Below are positions 15,301 to 22,210 of a DNA stretch of 24,624 nucleotides, piece by piece. Position 1 is the first letter of the stretch, and each line of letters starts with the position of its first letter. The stretch comes from Holophagaceae bacterium UBA1801 (GTDB lineage Bacteria > Acidobacteriota > Holophagae > Holophagales > Holophagaceae). The DNA lies in NCBI GenBank assembly GCA_002319925.1, contig DCFP01000046.1, positions 1-24,624 of the forward strand, given 5' to 3'. Under the pieces are notes generated by a model. It had not been told where the DNA came from and did not search any database. It was given only the letters and a program-made list of their open reading frames with translations. The translations under genes were made by a program, and so were the position numbers.

Positions 15301-16242
15301 GAATTGGTCAAGGCCCAGGCCGCCTGGGAAGCGCCCCTGGAGCCCATCTTTCCCACCCGCGAATCCCACGACGCGCCCGCACCCGCCCTGCCGGAATTCA
15401 AGCCTGTGTATGCCAAGGAGCGCCGGTCCTGCAGCATCAAGGTGGCAAAGCCCCGCGTGGTGCTCACGGTCTTCCCCGGCACCAATTGCGAGTACGACAC
15501 CGCGCGCGCCTTCGAGAAAGCGGGAGCCATCACCGAGACCATCGTGTTCCGGAACCTGAACCCCCAGGCCGTGGAAGAGAGCTTGGAAGCCATGTCCTCG
15601 GCCATCGCGCGATCCCAGATCGTGGTGATCCCCGGCGGCTTCAGCGCGGGCGACGAGCCCGAGGGTTCCGGCAAGTTCATCGCCGCCGCGTACCGCAATC
15701 CCCGCGTGAAGGAGGCCGTGCACGCGCTCCTGCGCCAGCGAGATGGCCTGATGTTGGGCATCTGCAACGGCTTCCAGGCCCTCATCAAACTGGGCCTCGT
15801 GCCCTATGGCGAGATCCGCGAGCAGCACCCGGACGACCCGACGCTCACCTTCAACAGCCTGCGCTACATGAGCCGCATGGCCTGGACACGGGTCGTGTCG
15901 AATGCCTCGCCCTGGTTTTCGCACCTCACGCCCGGCGACACCCACGTGGTGGCCATCGCCCATGGCGAAGGTCGCATCGCGGGGCCCGACGCCATGCTGA
16001 AGGAACTCCTCGCCAAGGGGCAGGTGGCTACCCAGTACGTGGATGGCGATGGCCAGCCCACCTTGGACCTGGAATACAACCCCAACGGCAGCGCCCTCGC
16101 CATCGAAGGCCTCACCAGCCCCGATGGCCGCGTCCTGGGCAAGATGGCTCACGCCGAACGCTACTCGCCCCATGTCTGGGCGAACGTACCCGGCGAGAAG
16201 GACATGCACCTCTTCGAAGCGGGTGTGGCGTACTTCCGCTGA
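12385..16242 (+). CDS. purL: Phosphoribosylformylglycinamidine synthase, single-chain type
   Basis: A 1285-residue enzyme of purine synthesis, converting FGAR plus glutamine and ATP to FGAM in the cytoplasm. Order: N-terminal PurS-like region; linker; synthase domains with YWSDHCRHTTF (222-232), FKNETHNHPTEIEPYGGAAT (from about 351), GGRTGRDGIGGATGSSK, KKCNDFGAGGVSVAIGELAE, and IGGKDSMSGTF in the second half; then a class I glutaminase with FPGTNCEYDTA, nucleophile Cys1127 in LGICNGFQAL, and His1256/Glu1258 in AHAER, matching the E. coli triad positions. The wording follows the clostridial-type clade (TIGR01857) rather than E. coli PurL or the split PurSQL. About 33 low-complexity residues (313-345) interrupt the conserved run between NIDTT and EWLLMFKNETHNHP. 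Start 12385 is used because the upstream frame overlaps the promoter. Confidence 0.95.
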   Translation: MPLIRRLFAEKKSAFAVEARHVLYDLRENLGLARLEDVRLAVRYDVEGIDEKNFEAARWTVFAEPPVDDVFDETLPVAAKERILAVEYLPGQYDQRADSAAQCLQLLSHGARPTVACAKVYVLTGNLSDEDFSRIKSYLINPVDSREASVNKPETLNPAAPPPDDVEVLAGFQAADEDALQRMIHGMGFAMTLADLKHTQAYFRDEEHRDPTETELRLLDTYWSDHCRHTTFLTKLEGVTIEDGAYSAEITKAFLQYRALRTQVHGDRLEEKPECLMDIALMPMRALRKAGKLDDQEVSSEINACSIVVNIDTTATPSGQEAEAGAEGHGAQHHPQGAAQEVRREEWLLMFKNETHNHPTEIEPYGGAATCLGGAIRDPLSGRAYVYQSMRVTGSGDPRVPVAETIPGKLPQRKITQEAANGFAGYGNQIGLTTGQVQEYYDSGYVAKRMEIGAVVGAAPRAQVRREEPVPGDVIVLVGGRTGRDGIGGATGSSKAHTEQSIEKCGAEVQKGDPPMERKLQRLFRRPEFCRLVKKCNDFGAGGVSVAIGELAEGLSINLDVVPKKYEGLNGTELAIAESQERMAVVVSPRDVDAVMKLADEENLESTLVATVTAEPRLRMTWRDRIIVDLSRKFLDTNGALQVTKARILSPKGKQSPFKMEEVTTAQVKTRWQSALQELNTCSQRGLNEKFDCTIGAASVLLPFGGKNRRTPAECMVAKLPVPVGETKSASAMSHGFLPSVSRWSPFHGAVWAHVQAAAKLAAVGADHRRLRFTLQEYFGKPMQEPARWGVPMAALLGALHAEMAMGTAAIGGKDSMSGTFKDIDVPPTLVAFAVDMVKADQVTSPELKGTGHDLVLLELPRTDDELPDWKAFDALYARVGQLVRDGKLLAVKTVGMDGLAPALSIMAFGNGVGFQLDEERPATDWFRPRPGSFVVELQEKARPDMLFEGLDWTLLGTTTAEETFRIGDECIELVKAQAAWEAPLEPIFPTRESHDAPAPALPEFKPVYAKERRSCSIKVAKPRVVLTVFPGTNCEYDTARAFEKAGAITETIVFRNLNPQAVEESLEAMSSAIARSQIVVIPGGFSAGDEPEGSGKFIAAAYRNPRVKEAVHALLRQRDGLMLGICNGFQALIKLGLVPYGEIREQHPDDPTLTFNSLRYMSRMAWTRVVSNASPWFSHLTPGDTHVVAIAHGEGRIAGPDAMLKELLAKGQVATQYVDGDGQPTLDLEYNPNGSALAIEGLTSPDGRVLGKMAHAERYSPHVWANVPGEKDMHLFEAGVAYFR

Positions 16243-16276
16243 CGCCGGTCGACCGCCTTTGGACTAGACTTCCTCC

Positions 16277-17020
16277 ATGTTCATCGCTGTCGCCAAGCTC
16301 CCCGCCAATCCCACCGCCATACAGCAGGCGGCGGCCATAGCGGGGATCGCCGTGGCGGACGCTTCGCGCCTGCTCGCGGGTGTGCTGCCCCGAGTGCTGG
16401 TGCGCGCCACCAGCGAGGGGCCGAGGATCGTCGAGGCTCTGACGAAAGCAGGTTTCGTGGCCTTCATCGGAGAAGAATCCTCGATTCCGAGCGACAAGGA
16501 CCGCGTGGTGGCCCGCAACCTGGAGTTGCTGCCGAATGGTCTGGTGGCGGTGGATGGCCGCGGGCAGCGCTTCGAATGCCCGGCCAACGCCATCACAGCC
16601 TTCATCCGAGGGATCCGATTAGTGGAGAGCACGGAGGTCACCAAGACCACCGAACGCAAGCTGGATATCGGTAAGACGCTGATGACGGGCCTTCCCATCA
16701 CCAAGAAGGTGACCACCGAATCCTCGCGGACCAATGCCACGAAAGAAGCCTTCATCCTGATCCAGTGCAGGGGCGGTCTGCCGGAGATCATCCTCTACGA
16801 GCACAAGCTCAACTACCAGTGCCTGGGTTCCGGGATCCAGCCCTCCACCTTCGGCAACCAGATGGCGCTCCTGGCGCGCCTGCGTGCCCTGGCGTCTCAA
16901 GCACCCATGGACGATCGCATCACCCGGCCCGGCTACCTGACGGGGCTGCCAGCTTTGGCCGTGGATCCCGTGGATCTCGCCGTGTTCATAGTTTCCCGGG
17001 CCCGCTCACTGGGGTGCTGA
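16277..17020 (+). CDS. Protein of unknown function
   Basis: A 247-residue protein that I cannot assign. Residues 1-65 read like a small alpha/beta domain (MFIAVAKLPANPTAIQQAAA, ...ADASRLLAGVLPRVLVRATS, ...VEALTKAGFVAFIGEE), a layout sometimes seen in uncharacterised proteins of delta-type bacteria. Residues about 75-115 carry VVARNLELLPNGLVAVDGRG and a helical stretch. The segment 120-150 is Thr/Lys-rich (TEVTKTTERKLDIGKTLMTG). After that IQCRGGLPEIILYEHKLNYQ, LGSGIQPSTFGNQMALLARL and a C-terminal helix suggest a second folded domain. There is no signal peptide or membrane helix. It follows purL by 34 bases and faces a PilZ gene; neither tells its role. Confidence 0.7.
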   Translation: MFIAVAKLPANPTAIQQAAAIAGIAVADASRLLAGVLPRVLVRATSEGPRIVEALTKAGFVAFIGEESSIPSDKDRVVARNLELLPNGLVAVDGRGQRFECPANAITAFIRGIRLVESTEVTKTTERKLDIGKTLMTGLPITKKVTTESSRTNATKEAFILIQCRGGLPEIILYEHKLNYQCLGSGIQPSTFGNQMALLARLRALASQAPMDDRITRPGYLTGLPALAVDPVDLAVFIVSRARSLGC

Positions 17021-17055
17021 ATCCGTAGCGCGTGTTTCCAAAATGCGCCCAAGGT

Positions 17056-18186
17056 TCACAGATGACCCTCTTGCGGCGCCATGGGGCCGGCCCCGCCGCC
17101 CTCGTGGCGGCGCAACATCCCCTGCACGAGGCGCTGCAGGAAGGTGGCGCGTTCCGGGCTCCAGACCATGGCGCTGGAGGCCTTCCACTCGTTGGAGAAC
17201 TCGAACAGCGTGGCGCCGTCCACACGGGAACCCAGGAGCAGGATGGGCACTTTGCGCTGGGCGATCTCGCAAAGAGTCTTCATGCGCCGACGGTCGTCCA
17301 GTCCCGTGCCCGCGATGTGGAGGATGGCCAGGGAGGGCTTGCCCATCATGGCTTCCTTCACCTCTGGGACCGTCGGGGCGAGCCGCACCACGGGGCGCGT
17401 GTCCTTTAGAATCTCCTTGATCTGGGCTTCCAGTTCCGTGTCCGAACTGACGAATACGATGCTCCGTTCCGGGATGAGCGAGCCCATGCGCAGCTCGGGG
17501 GCGTTGGCTTCCTCCATGCGTCGAGCCGCCCGTTCCAGCTCCTCTTCTCGCCGCAGGAAGACCCAGCGGGAAAGGGGGTCCTCCACCTCGGGCGGGAGCT
17601 TCGGATTGAACTGCAGGCCGATCCGGCGCCCCGAGATGTGCCGGACGACGGCGCCGGAATGAATGCTGATCTGATCCGACAGGGGAATGTCCAGTACCAC
17701 CTGATCCCCCGCTTCCAGCTCGCCCTGGGGCACGTCCTTCTGGGCGTGGACCTGGGCGCCGGAGGTGCTGATGTCCACGAGCCCGGCCAGATGCAGATTG
17801 GCCTTGGGCGTCCCTAAGGTGACCGGCACCCGGCCCACCCGCTCCACCCGGTAGCCCACGCGCTGGTCGTTCTCCTTGATGACCTTGGGGATGGAGACCC
17901 GGATCGTGCGGCGGCCTTCGTGCAGGCCCAGCCCGATGCTGGTGACGGCGGCTTCATAGAAGCCCAGGCCATGGGGGAAGCGGATCTTCAGTTCCGGGGT
18001 CCGCAGGCCGTAGACCGCGTCGTCTCGGCTCATGGTGGCCAGCACGTGCAGTTCATTGCCTTCTATGGCCACGAAGCTGGATTCGAACCGGAGGAAGGGA
18101 GTGGAAAGGATCAGCAACTCTCTGCGCCCGCACGCCCGCGAGAGGATGTCCAGGATCTCCTCGTGCTTTTTGATGGTCACGGCCAA
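17056..18186 (-). CDS. PilZ-domain protein with YcgR-like N-terminus and degenerate receiver domain
   Basis: A 376-residue protein in three parts. Residues about 5-100 resemble the N-terminal domain of YcgR-type flagellar brakes. Residues about 105-210 are PilZ, with both c-di-GMP contacts present: RVGYR (109-113, RxxxR) and DISTSG (138-143, DxSxxG). Residues about 240-360 look like a response-regulator receiver (RSIVFVSSDTELEAQIKEIL, PSLAILHIAGTGLDDRRRM, VPILLLGS), but the acidic pocket is SS, the phospho-acceptor Asp is His290, and the KP motif is lost, so phosphorylation is unlikely. TTG 18186 is taken as the start because GGAGG lies 5 bases upstream; GTG 18180 is less well spaced. A cytoplasmic c-di-GMP effector is inferred. 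A paralogue faces it across 92 bases. Confidence 0.88.
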   Translation of the reverse strand: MAVTIKKHEEILDILSRACGRRELLILSTPFLRFESSFVAIEGNELHVLATMSRDDAVYGLRTPELKIRFPHGLGFYEAAVTSIGLGLHEGRRTIRVSIPKVIKENDQRVGYRVERVGRVPVTLGTPKANLHLAGLVDISTSGAQVHAQKDVPQGELEAGDQVVLDIPLSDQISIHSGAVVRHISGRRIGLQFNPKLPPEVEDPLSRWVFLRREEELERAARRMEEANAPELRMGSLIPERSIVFVSSDTELEAQIKEILKDTRPVVRLAPTVPEVKEAMMGKPSLAILHIAGTGLDDRRRMKTLCEIAQRKVPILLLGSRVDGATLFEFSNEWKASSAMVWSPERATFLQRLVQGMLRRHEGGGAGPMAPQEGHL

Positions 18187-18278
18187 ATCAGCCTCCAGGT
18201 CCCCTTATCGAATCGTAGTTGAGGTTTGGTTTAGGAACTGCTCCGATTATGGTGGAAACTGCAAAGCTCGGGGAGGGC

Positions 18279-19376
18279 ATGGGCACAACGGTCATCAAGA
18301 GCGAATCCGAGATCCGCGAGATCCTGGGAATCGCCTGCGGAAGCCGGGAGTTGCTCATCCTGGTGACCCCCTACATGCGCTTCGAGACGAATTTCCTCTT
18401 GCTGGAGAAGGACGCCTTCCAGGCGCGGGTCACCATGTCGGCGGAGGAAGCCACCTACGGCTTGCGCTCTCCGGACCTGCACATCCGTTTCCCCCACAAC
18501 ACCCGATTCCTGGACGCCAGGACGAAGCTGCTGGGGTTCGGGCTGATGGACGGGCGCCGCACCCTGCAGCTGGCGATCCCCAAAACCCTGCACGATGACG
18601 AGCTCCGGCGGGCCTACCGCGTCGAGCGGCTGGGGCGGGTCACGGTCTCCTTCAGCACTCGGAAATTCGACCTGCGGGCGGGAACGCTCGTCAACATCAG
18701 CACCAGCGGCGCGCGCATCCACTCAGGCCAGGATTCCCTGGAAGCCCTGCTGAAAGCCGGTGATTCCATTTCCGTTTCCATTCCGCTGCTGGATGGCATC
18801 CTCATCAACAGCGACGCCGTCGTTCGTTGGACCCAGGGCCGGCTCATGGGGGTCGAATTCGAGCCCGTGCTCGGAACCGATATGCTCGCCTCACTTTCCC
18901 GCTGGGTCTTCCAGCGACGGGAGGAGGACAAGGACCGCGTCGGTGCCATGCCCGCCGAAACGTTCCCCAAGAGCGGAACCGGGCCAAGCATGGTGCTGGT
19001 CTCCTCTTCCCAGGAGATGGAGGATACCTTGCGGGAGCTCCTCACGGATCTGCCGCCGATCACCCGCGTGGGGCCTTCAGTGCCAGCGGTGAAGGAAGCC
19101 GTTGCCGCCAGTCCGAGCTTGCTCTTCTTCCACATCTCGGACGCAGGGCTTGATGGCCGAAGGCGCTTGAAGTTGCTGCTGGAAGTGGCGGGCAGCCGGA
19201 TCCCCATCGTGTTGCTGGGCACCCAGATCGAGAACAGCGTCCTCTTCGATCTTGGCAACGAACACAAGGCCGCGGCCGTCTATGACCTCGGCGCCCGGCC
19301 GGGACCCTTCTTCTCGCGCCTGGTGCAGGGAATCCTCCGGCGGCGCCAGGGCGAGGATTCCTCCAAAGAAGGCTAG
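18279..19376 (+). CDS. PilZ-domain protein, paralogue of the divergent neighbour
   Basis: A 365-residue protein aligning end to end with the protein encoded at 17056-18186: IxxILxxACGxRELLIL, YGLRxPxLxIRFPH, GRRTxxxxIPK, LSRWVFxRREE and FxxRLVQGxLRR recur in the same order. The PilZ contacts are RRAYR (110-114) and NISTSG (139-144), so c-di-GMP binding is expected. The terminal domain is again receiver-like (SMVLVSSSQEMEDTLRELL, SLLFFHISDAGLDGRRRL, IPIVLLGT), with His285 in the phospho-acceptor place. ATG 18279 is chosen from the alignment with the paralogue and the GGGGAGG just upstream; ATG 18249 is possible but has no ribosome site. It is followed after 2 bases by the radical SAM gene, so the two are probably cotranscribed. 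Confidence 0.88.
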   Translation: MGTTVIKSESEIREILGIACGSRELLILVTPYMRFETNFLLLEKDAFQARVTMSAEEATYGLRSPDLHIRFPHNTRFLDARTKLLGFGLMDGRRTLQLAIPKTLHDDELRRAYRVERLGRVTVSFSTRKFDLRAGTLVNISTSGARIHSGQDSLEALLKAGDSISVSIPLLDGILINSDAVVRWTQGRLMGVEFEPVLGTDMLASLSRWVFQRREEDKDRVGAMPAETFPKSGTGPSMVLVSSSQEMEDTLRELLTDLPPITRVGPSVPAVKEAVAASPSLLFFHISDAGLDGRRRLKLLLEVAGSRIPIVLLGTQIENSVLFDLGNEHKAAAVYDLGARPGPFFSRLVQGILRRRQGEDSSKEG

Positions 19377-19378
19377 CC

Positions 19379-20923
19379 GTGGATCCACGTACCTTGATTC
19401 TCTACAGCGCGCCCCGCAGCGGCGCGGGGGACGAGTGGATGACCTTTCTGCCCATCGGTCTGGGCTACCTGCAGGCCGCGCTGAAAAAGAAGGGTCATGC
19501 CTGCCGTCTCGCCAACCTCAGCGGCAAGACGCGCAAGGAGGTCCTGGATTACCTGCGCGGACAAGAGGCCGAGGTCATCGGCGTGTCCATGTTCACCTTC
19601 AACCGCAAGCGCAGCTTCGAGCTCCTGAAACTGGCGCGGGAAGCTCATCCCAACGCCGTGCTGCTGGCGGGCGGGCCCCATCCAACGCACTTAGCCTGGG
19701 AGGTTTTCGAAGAGTGTCCGGCCCTGGATGCCATCGTGAAGGGCGAAGGGGAACTGCCGCTCCTGGGGATCATCGAGCGCCTCAAGGCCGGAACGGAATC
19801 CTGGCGACGCACGCCCGGCCTCATGCTGCGCGGGGGCGAGACGGAGAGCCAGCCGCCCCTGGAGAACCCGGACGCCTTCGGGTTTCCCGCAGAAACCTTC
19901 GAGGCGGACTTCATGGCAGATCCGGAACAGCTCGCCTACTTGAGCACGAGCCGCGGTTGTCCGGCCACCTGCAACTTCTGCAACACGCCGGAGTTCTGGG
20001 GTTCTTCCATCCGTTTCCGCGGCTCGGATTCGGTCCTGAGCGAGATGAAGTTCCTGCGCGAGCGTCACGGGCTTACCTACTTCAGCTTCCGGGACGACAC
20101 ATTCACGGCCCGGAAGGCCAGGACTCTGGCCCTCATGGAAGGCATCGTCGAATCCGGCCTCCATCCGCTCTGGAACTGTCAGTCCCGGGTGAACCTGGTG
20201 GACGAGGAGCGCCTCGTGGCCATGAAGCGTGCGGGGTGCGAGTTCATCCAGTTCGGGGTGGAGCACGCCAGCGAGCGGGTGCTGAAGCTTCTCGACAAGG
20301 GCACGAATCCTGTCCAGGCCCGGCGGGCGCTGGGTCTCGCACGGAAGGTGGGGCTCAACGTGGGCATCTACCTCATCACGGGCATCCCGGGGGAGAGCTG
20401 GCAGGACGTGGAAGCCAGTGCTGCCTTCATCCGCGAGGCGAGGCCCCACGATGTGCAGATCGCGCCCCTTGCGGTCTATCCAGGCACGGGTCTCTTCAAG
20501 AAGTACATCGAGGAAGGGCGTATCAATCGCAACTTCTTCCGCCAGAGCGGCGATGCGGAGGTCTTCGCGCGCATCGACGCCCACACGGAGAAAGCCCTGC
20601 GCCACCTCGAGCACACGAGCTCGCGCGTCAAAGCCAGTTACACGGCGGTGGAGTTCGCGGAGCAGAAGAAGTGGCTGGGTTTCTGCTCGGTCACCAATCT
20701 CCTCTGCGGCGATGCGGCGGAGGCCGCGGGCCGCTTCACCGAAGCCGAAGCCGAGTACGAAGAGATCATCCGCAAGGAACCGCGCAACCCCTGGGGCTTC
20801 CTCAAGCGGGCCCTGCTGCAGGAGCGGCTCGGGAAGCGCAAGGAGGGCCTGGCCGATCTCAGGGAGGTGCTGGCCCTGGCTCCGGGAAACCCCGAGGCGA
20901 GCCGTCTCCTGGCGATCTGGTGA
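19379..20923 (+). CDS. B12-binding-type radical SAM protein with C-terminal TPR repeats
   Basis: A 514-residue enzyme. Residues about 5-150 form a Rossmann-like B12-binding-type domain (LPIGLGYLQAALKKKGH, VIGVSMFTFN, LAGGPHPTHL, IVKGEGE), though the DxHxxG cobalamin motif is not visible. Residues about 185-400 are the radical SAM core: RGCPATCNFC with Cys194, Cys198 and Cys201 binding the [4Fe-4S] cluster, then YFSFRDDTFTA, FIQFGVEHASERVLKLLDKG and YLITGIPGES. Residues about 440-514 form two TPR-like helical pairs (AAGRFTEAEAEYEEIIRKEP, GKRKEGLADLREVLALAPGN), an uncommon addition. The substrate is unknown; BchE-like enzymes do methylations and ring chemistry. GTG 19379 follows GAAGG at 7 bases. 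It lies between a PilZ gene and a diguanylate cyclase gene on one strand. Confidence 0.9.
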   Translation: MDPRTLILYSAPRSGAGDEWMTFLPIGLGYLQAALKKKGHACRLANLSGKTRKEVLDYLRGQEAEVIGVSMFTFNRKRSFELLKLAREAHPNAVLLAGGPHPTHLAWEVFEECPALDAIVKGEGELPLLGIIERLKAGTESWRRTPGLMLRGGETESQPPLENPDAFGFPAETFEADFMADPEQLAYLSTSRGCPATCNFCNTPEFWGSSIRFRGSDSVLSEMKFLRERHGLTYFSFRDDTFTARKARTLALMEGIVESGLHPLWNCQSRVNLVDEERLVAMKRAGCEFIQFGVEHASERVLKLLDKGTNPVQARRALGLARKVGLNVGIYLITGIPGESWQDVEASAAFIREARPHDVQIAPLAVYPGTGLFKKYIEEGRINRNFFRQSGDAEVFARIDAHTEKALRHLEHTSSRVKASYTAVEFAEQKKWLGFCSVTNLLCGDAAEAAGRFTEAEAEYEEIIRKEPRNPWGFLKRALLQERLGKRKEGLADLREVLALAPGNPEASRLLAIW

Positions 20924-20996
20924 ACCAGAAAGTCATATCGGACCACGACCGGGCCGATGAAAAATCTACAGACTCGTTTCGCCGTCCAGGTGCGCC

Positions 20997-21914
20997 ATGA
21001 CCCTAGCCATGCTCCCGCTCGTCTTCCCGGGCACCGCCCAGGGATGGGGCTTCGCGGCCCTGGCGGCCGTGGTGGGCGCGGTCCTGGCGGGAATTCCCCT
21101 GCTGCTGCATCTCCGGAACCTGGCGGGCCAGAAGAAGCTGCTGGAGACGAAGGTGACCGGCCTGACCCAGGATCTGGACCGCTCCAACCAGACGTTGCAC
21201 GGGGCACTGGCGGCCATCGAGAACGAGAACTTCACGGATCCGCTGACGGAGCTGCGCAACCGCCGCTACCTCTCCGCCATCATCAAGTCCGATGTGGCCA
21301 AGGTCCAGCGGGTCTACCGCGATACCGCCAGCCTCGAGCAGCTGGCCAACCAGGATCTGCTCTTCCTGATGGTGGACCTGGACCATTTCAGCCGAATCAA
21401 CGACTATTACAGCCAGGCTGTGGGCGACCAGGTCCTCGTCGCGGTGGCCCAGGCCCTGAAGCGGGTCTTCCGGGAAACCGATGCGGTGATCCGGTGGGGC
21501 GGCGAGGAATTCCTGGTGGTGACCAAGAACACCACCCGGGCCGAGGCTCCGGAACTGGCGGAACGCATCCGAACCGCCATCGCGGGGCTTTCCGTGGAGA
21601 CGACCAAGGGCGAGGTCCTGCGCTGGACCTGCTGCGTAGGCGTCGCGGCCTTCCCCTTCCAGATCAAGGACTTTAACTGGCTCGGCTGGGAACGGGTGGT
21701 GGAGATCGCCACCACCTGCGTGGAGGTGGCCAAGCTCTCGGGCCGCAACGCCTGGGTAGGCGTCCTGGCCAAGGACGGCCTCGATCGCGTCAAGCACGGC
21801 TCCCGGATCCCCAAGGACTTGAAACATCTGGTGGACGAGGGAGTTCTGGAAGTCCTGGCCAGCCGCGATGATCCCTTCGGCAAGACCAAGAAGGTGGGTG
21901 AAATCCTGGGTTGA
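20997..21914 (+). CDS. Membrane-anchored diguanylate cyclase (GGEEF)
   Basis: A 305-residue protein that makes c-di-GMP from two GTP. One N-terminal membrane helix (about 16-38, GWGFAALAAVVGAVLAGIPLLL) leads to a coiled coil (about 42-76, heptad Leu/Ile) and then a GGDEF domain: DPLTELRNRRYLSAII, MVDLDHFSRINDYYSQAVGD, and the active loop RWGGEEFLVV (GGEEF 168-172). The inhibitory I-site RETD (159-162) sits the standard five residues before it, so product feedback is expected. No sensory domain is present; the C-terminal tail (about 265-305) is basic and unassigned. The start is the ATG at 20997 after AGGTG. It is the likely signal source for the two PilZ proteins upstream. Confidence 0.95.
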   Translation: MTLAMLPLVFPGTAQGWGFAALAAVVGAVLAGIPLLLHLRNLAGQKKLLETKVTGLTQDLDRSNQTLHGALAAIENENFTDPLTELRNRRYLSAIIKSDVAKVQRVYRDTASLEQLANQDLLFLMVDLDHFSRINDYYSQAVGDQVLVAVAQALKRVFRETDAVIRWGGEEFLVVTKNTTRAEAPELAERIRTAIAGLSVETTKGEVLRWTCCVGVAAFPFQIKDFNWLGWERVVEIATTCVEVAKLSGRNAWVGVLAKDGLDRVKHGSRIPKDLKHLVDEGVLEVLASRDDPFGKTKKVGEILG

Positions 21915-21943
21915 AGCGAAGGTGCGGTCAAAAAGGAAAAGAT

Positions 21944-22125
21944 TTCACCACCAAAACACCAAGAAAAACAAGTGAAAGAACACCAAGAAAAGAAAAAACT
22001 GTAGATCACCTGCATCGAAATTCCCACGGATGTACGCAGGTGATTGAATCAAATAGAAACGCCAAGGGCGCCAGGGAAAAGAGTTCGGCTTTTCTTGGTG
22101 CTCTTGGTGTCTTGGTGGTGATCTT
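21944..22125. repeat. CACCAAGA-type inverted repeat element with nested hairpin
   Basis: The left arm (21944-21996) has CACCACCAA, ACACCAAGA and ACACCAAGAAAAG. The right arm (22091-22122) has TTTTCTTGGTG, CTCTTGGTG, TCTTGGTGGTGAT, the reverse complement with 9-base steps. Inside, ATCACCTGC (22005-22013) pairs perfectly with GCAGGTGAT (22036-22044). A further direct-orientation run, ACGCCAAGGGCGCCAGGG, lies at 22059-22076. It fills most of the gap between the diguanylate cyclase gene and pyrR and is the same family as 3468-3571. An open frame crosses it into pyrR but has no coding character. Confidence 0.65.
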
Positions 22126-22126
22126 T

Positions 22127-22155
22127 TTGATTGCAACTGTGCACGAGACTATGAG
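22127..22155 (+). promoter_or_regulatory. Possible pyrR-pyrB promoter at the edge of the repeat
   Basis: TTGATT (22127-22132) and TATGAG (22150-22155) are spaced by 17 bases, each matching four of six consensus positions. The -35 box touches the right end of the inverted repeat. It would give a leader of about 50 bases before pyrR, too short for the classical pyr attenuator. Confidence 0.3.
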
Positions 22156-22210
22156 ACCCAAGTCGGGGTGGCCCTCGGATAAACTTGAACCGTACTTCCA
22201 GGAGGTCCGG

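Noticed and set aside
13864..16209. 781-codon open frame antisense to purL
   Set aside because: Same cause; composition is His/Gly/Glu-rich with no recognisable motif.
21911..22210. N-terminal extension of PyrR through the repeat
   Set aside because: The extra 100 residues are Lys/Thr-rich translation of the inverted repeat; PyrR length and AGGAGG support 22211.
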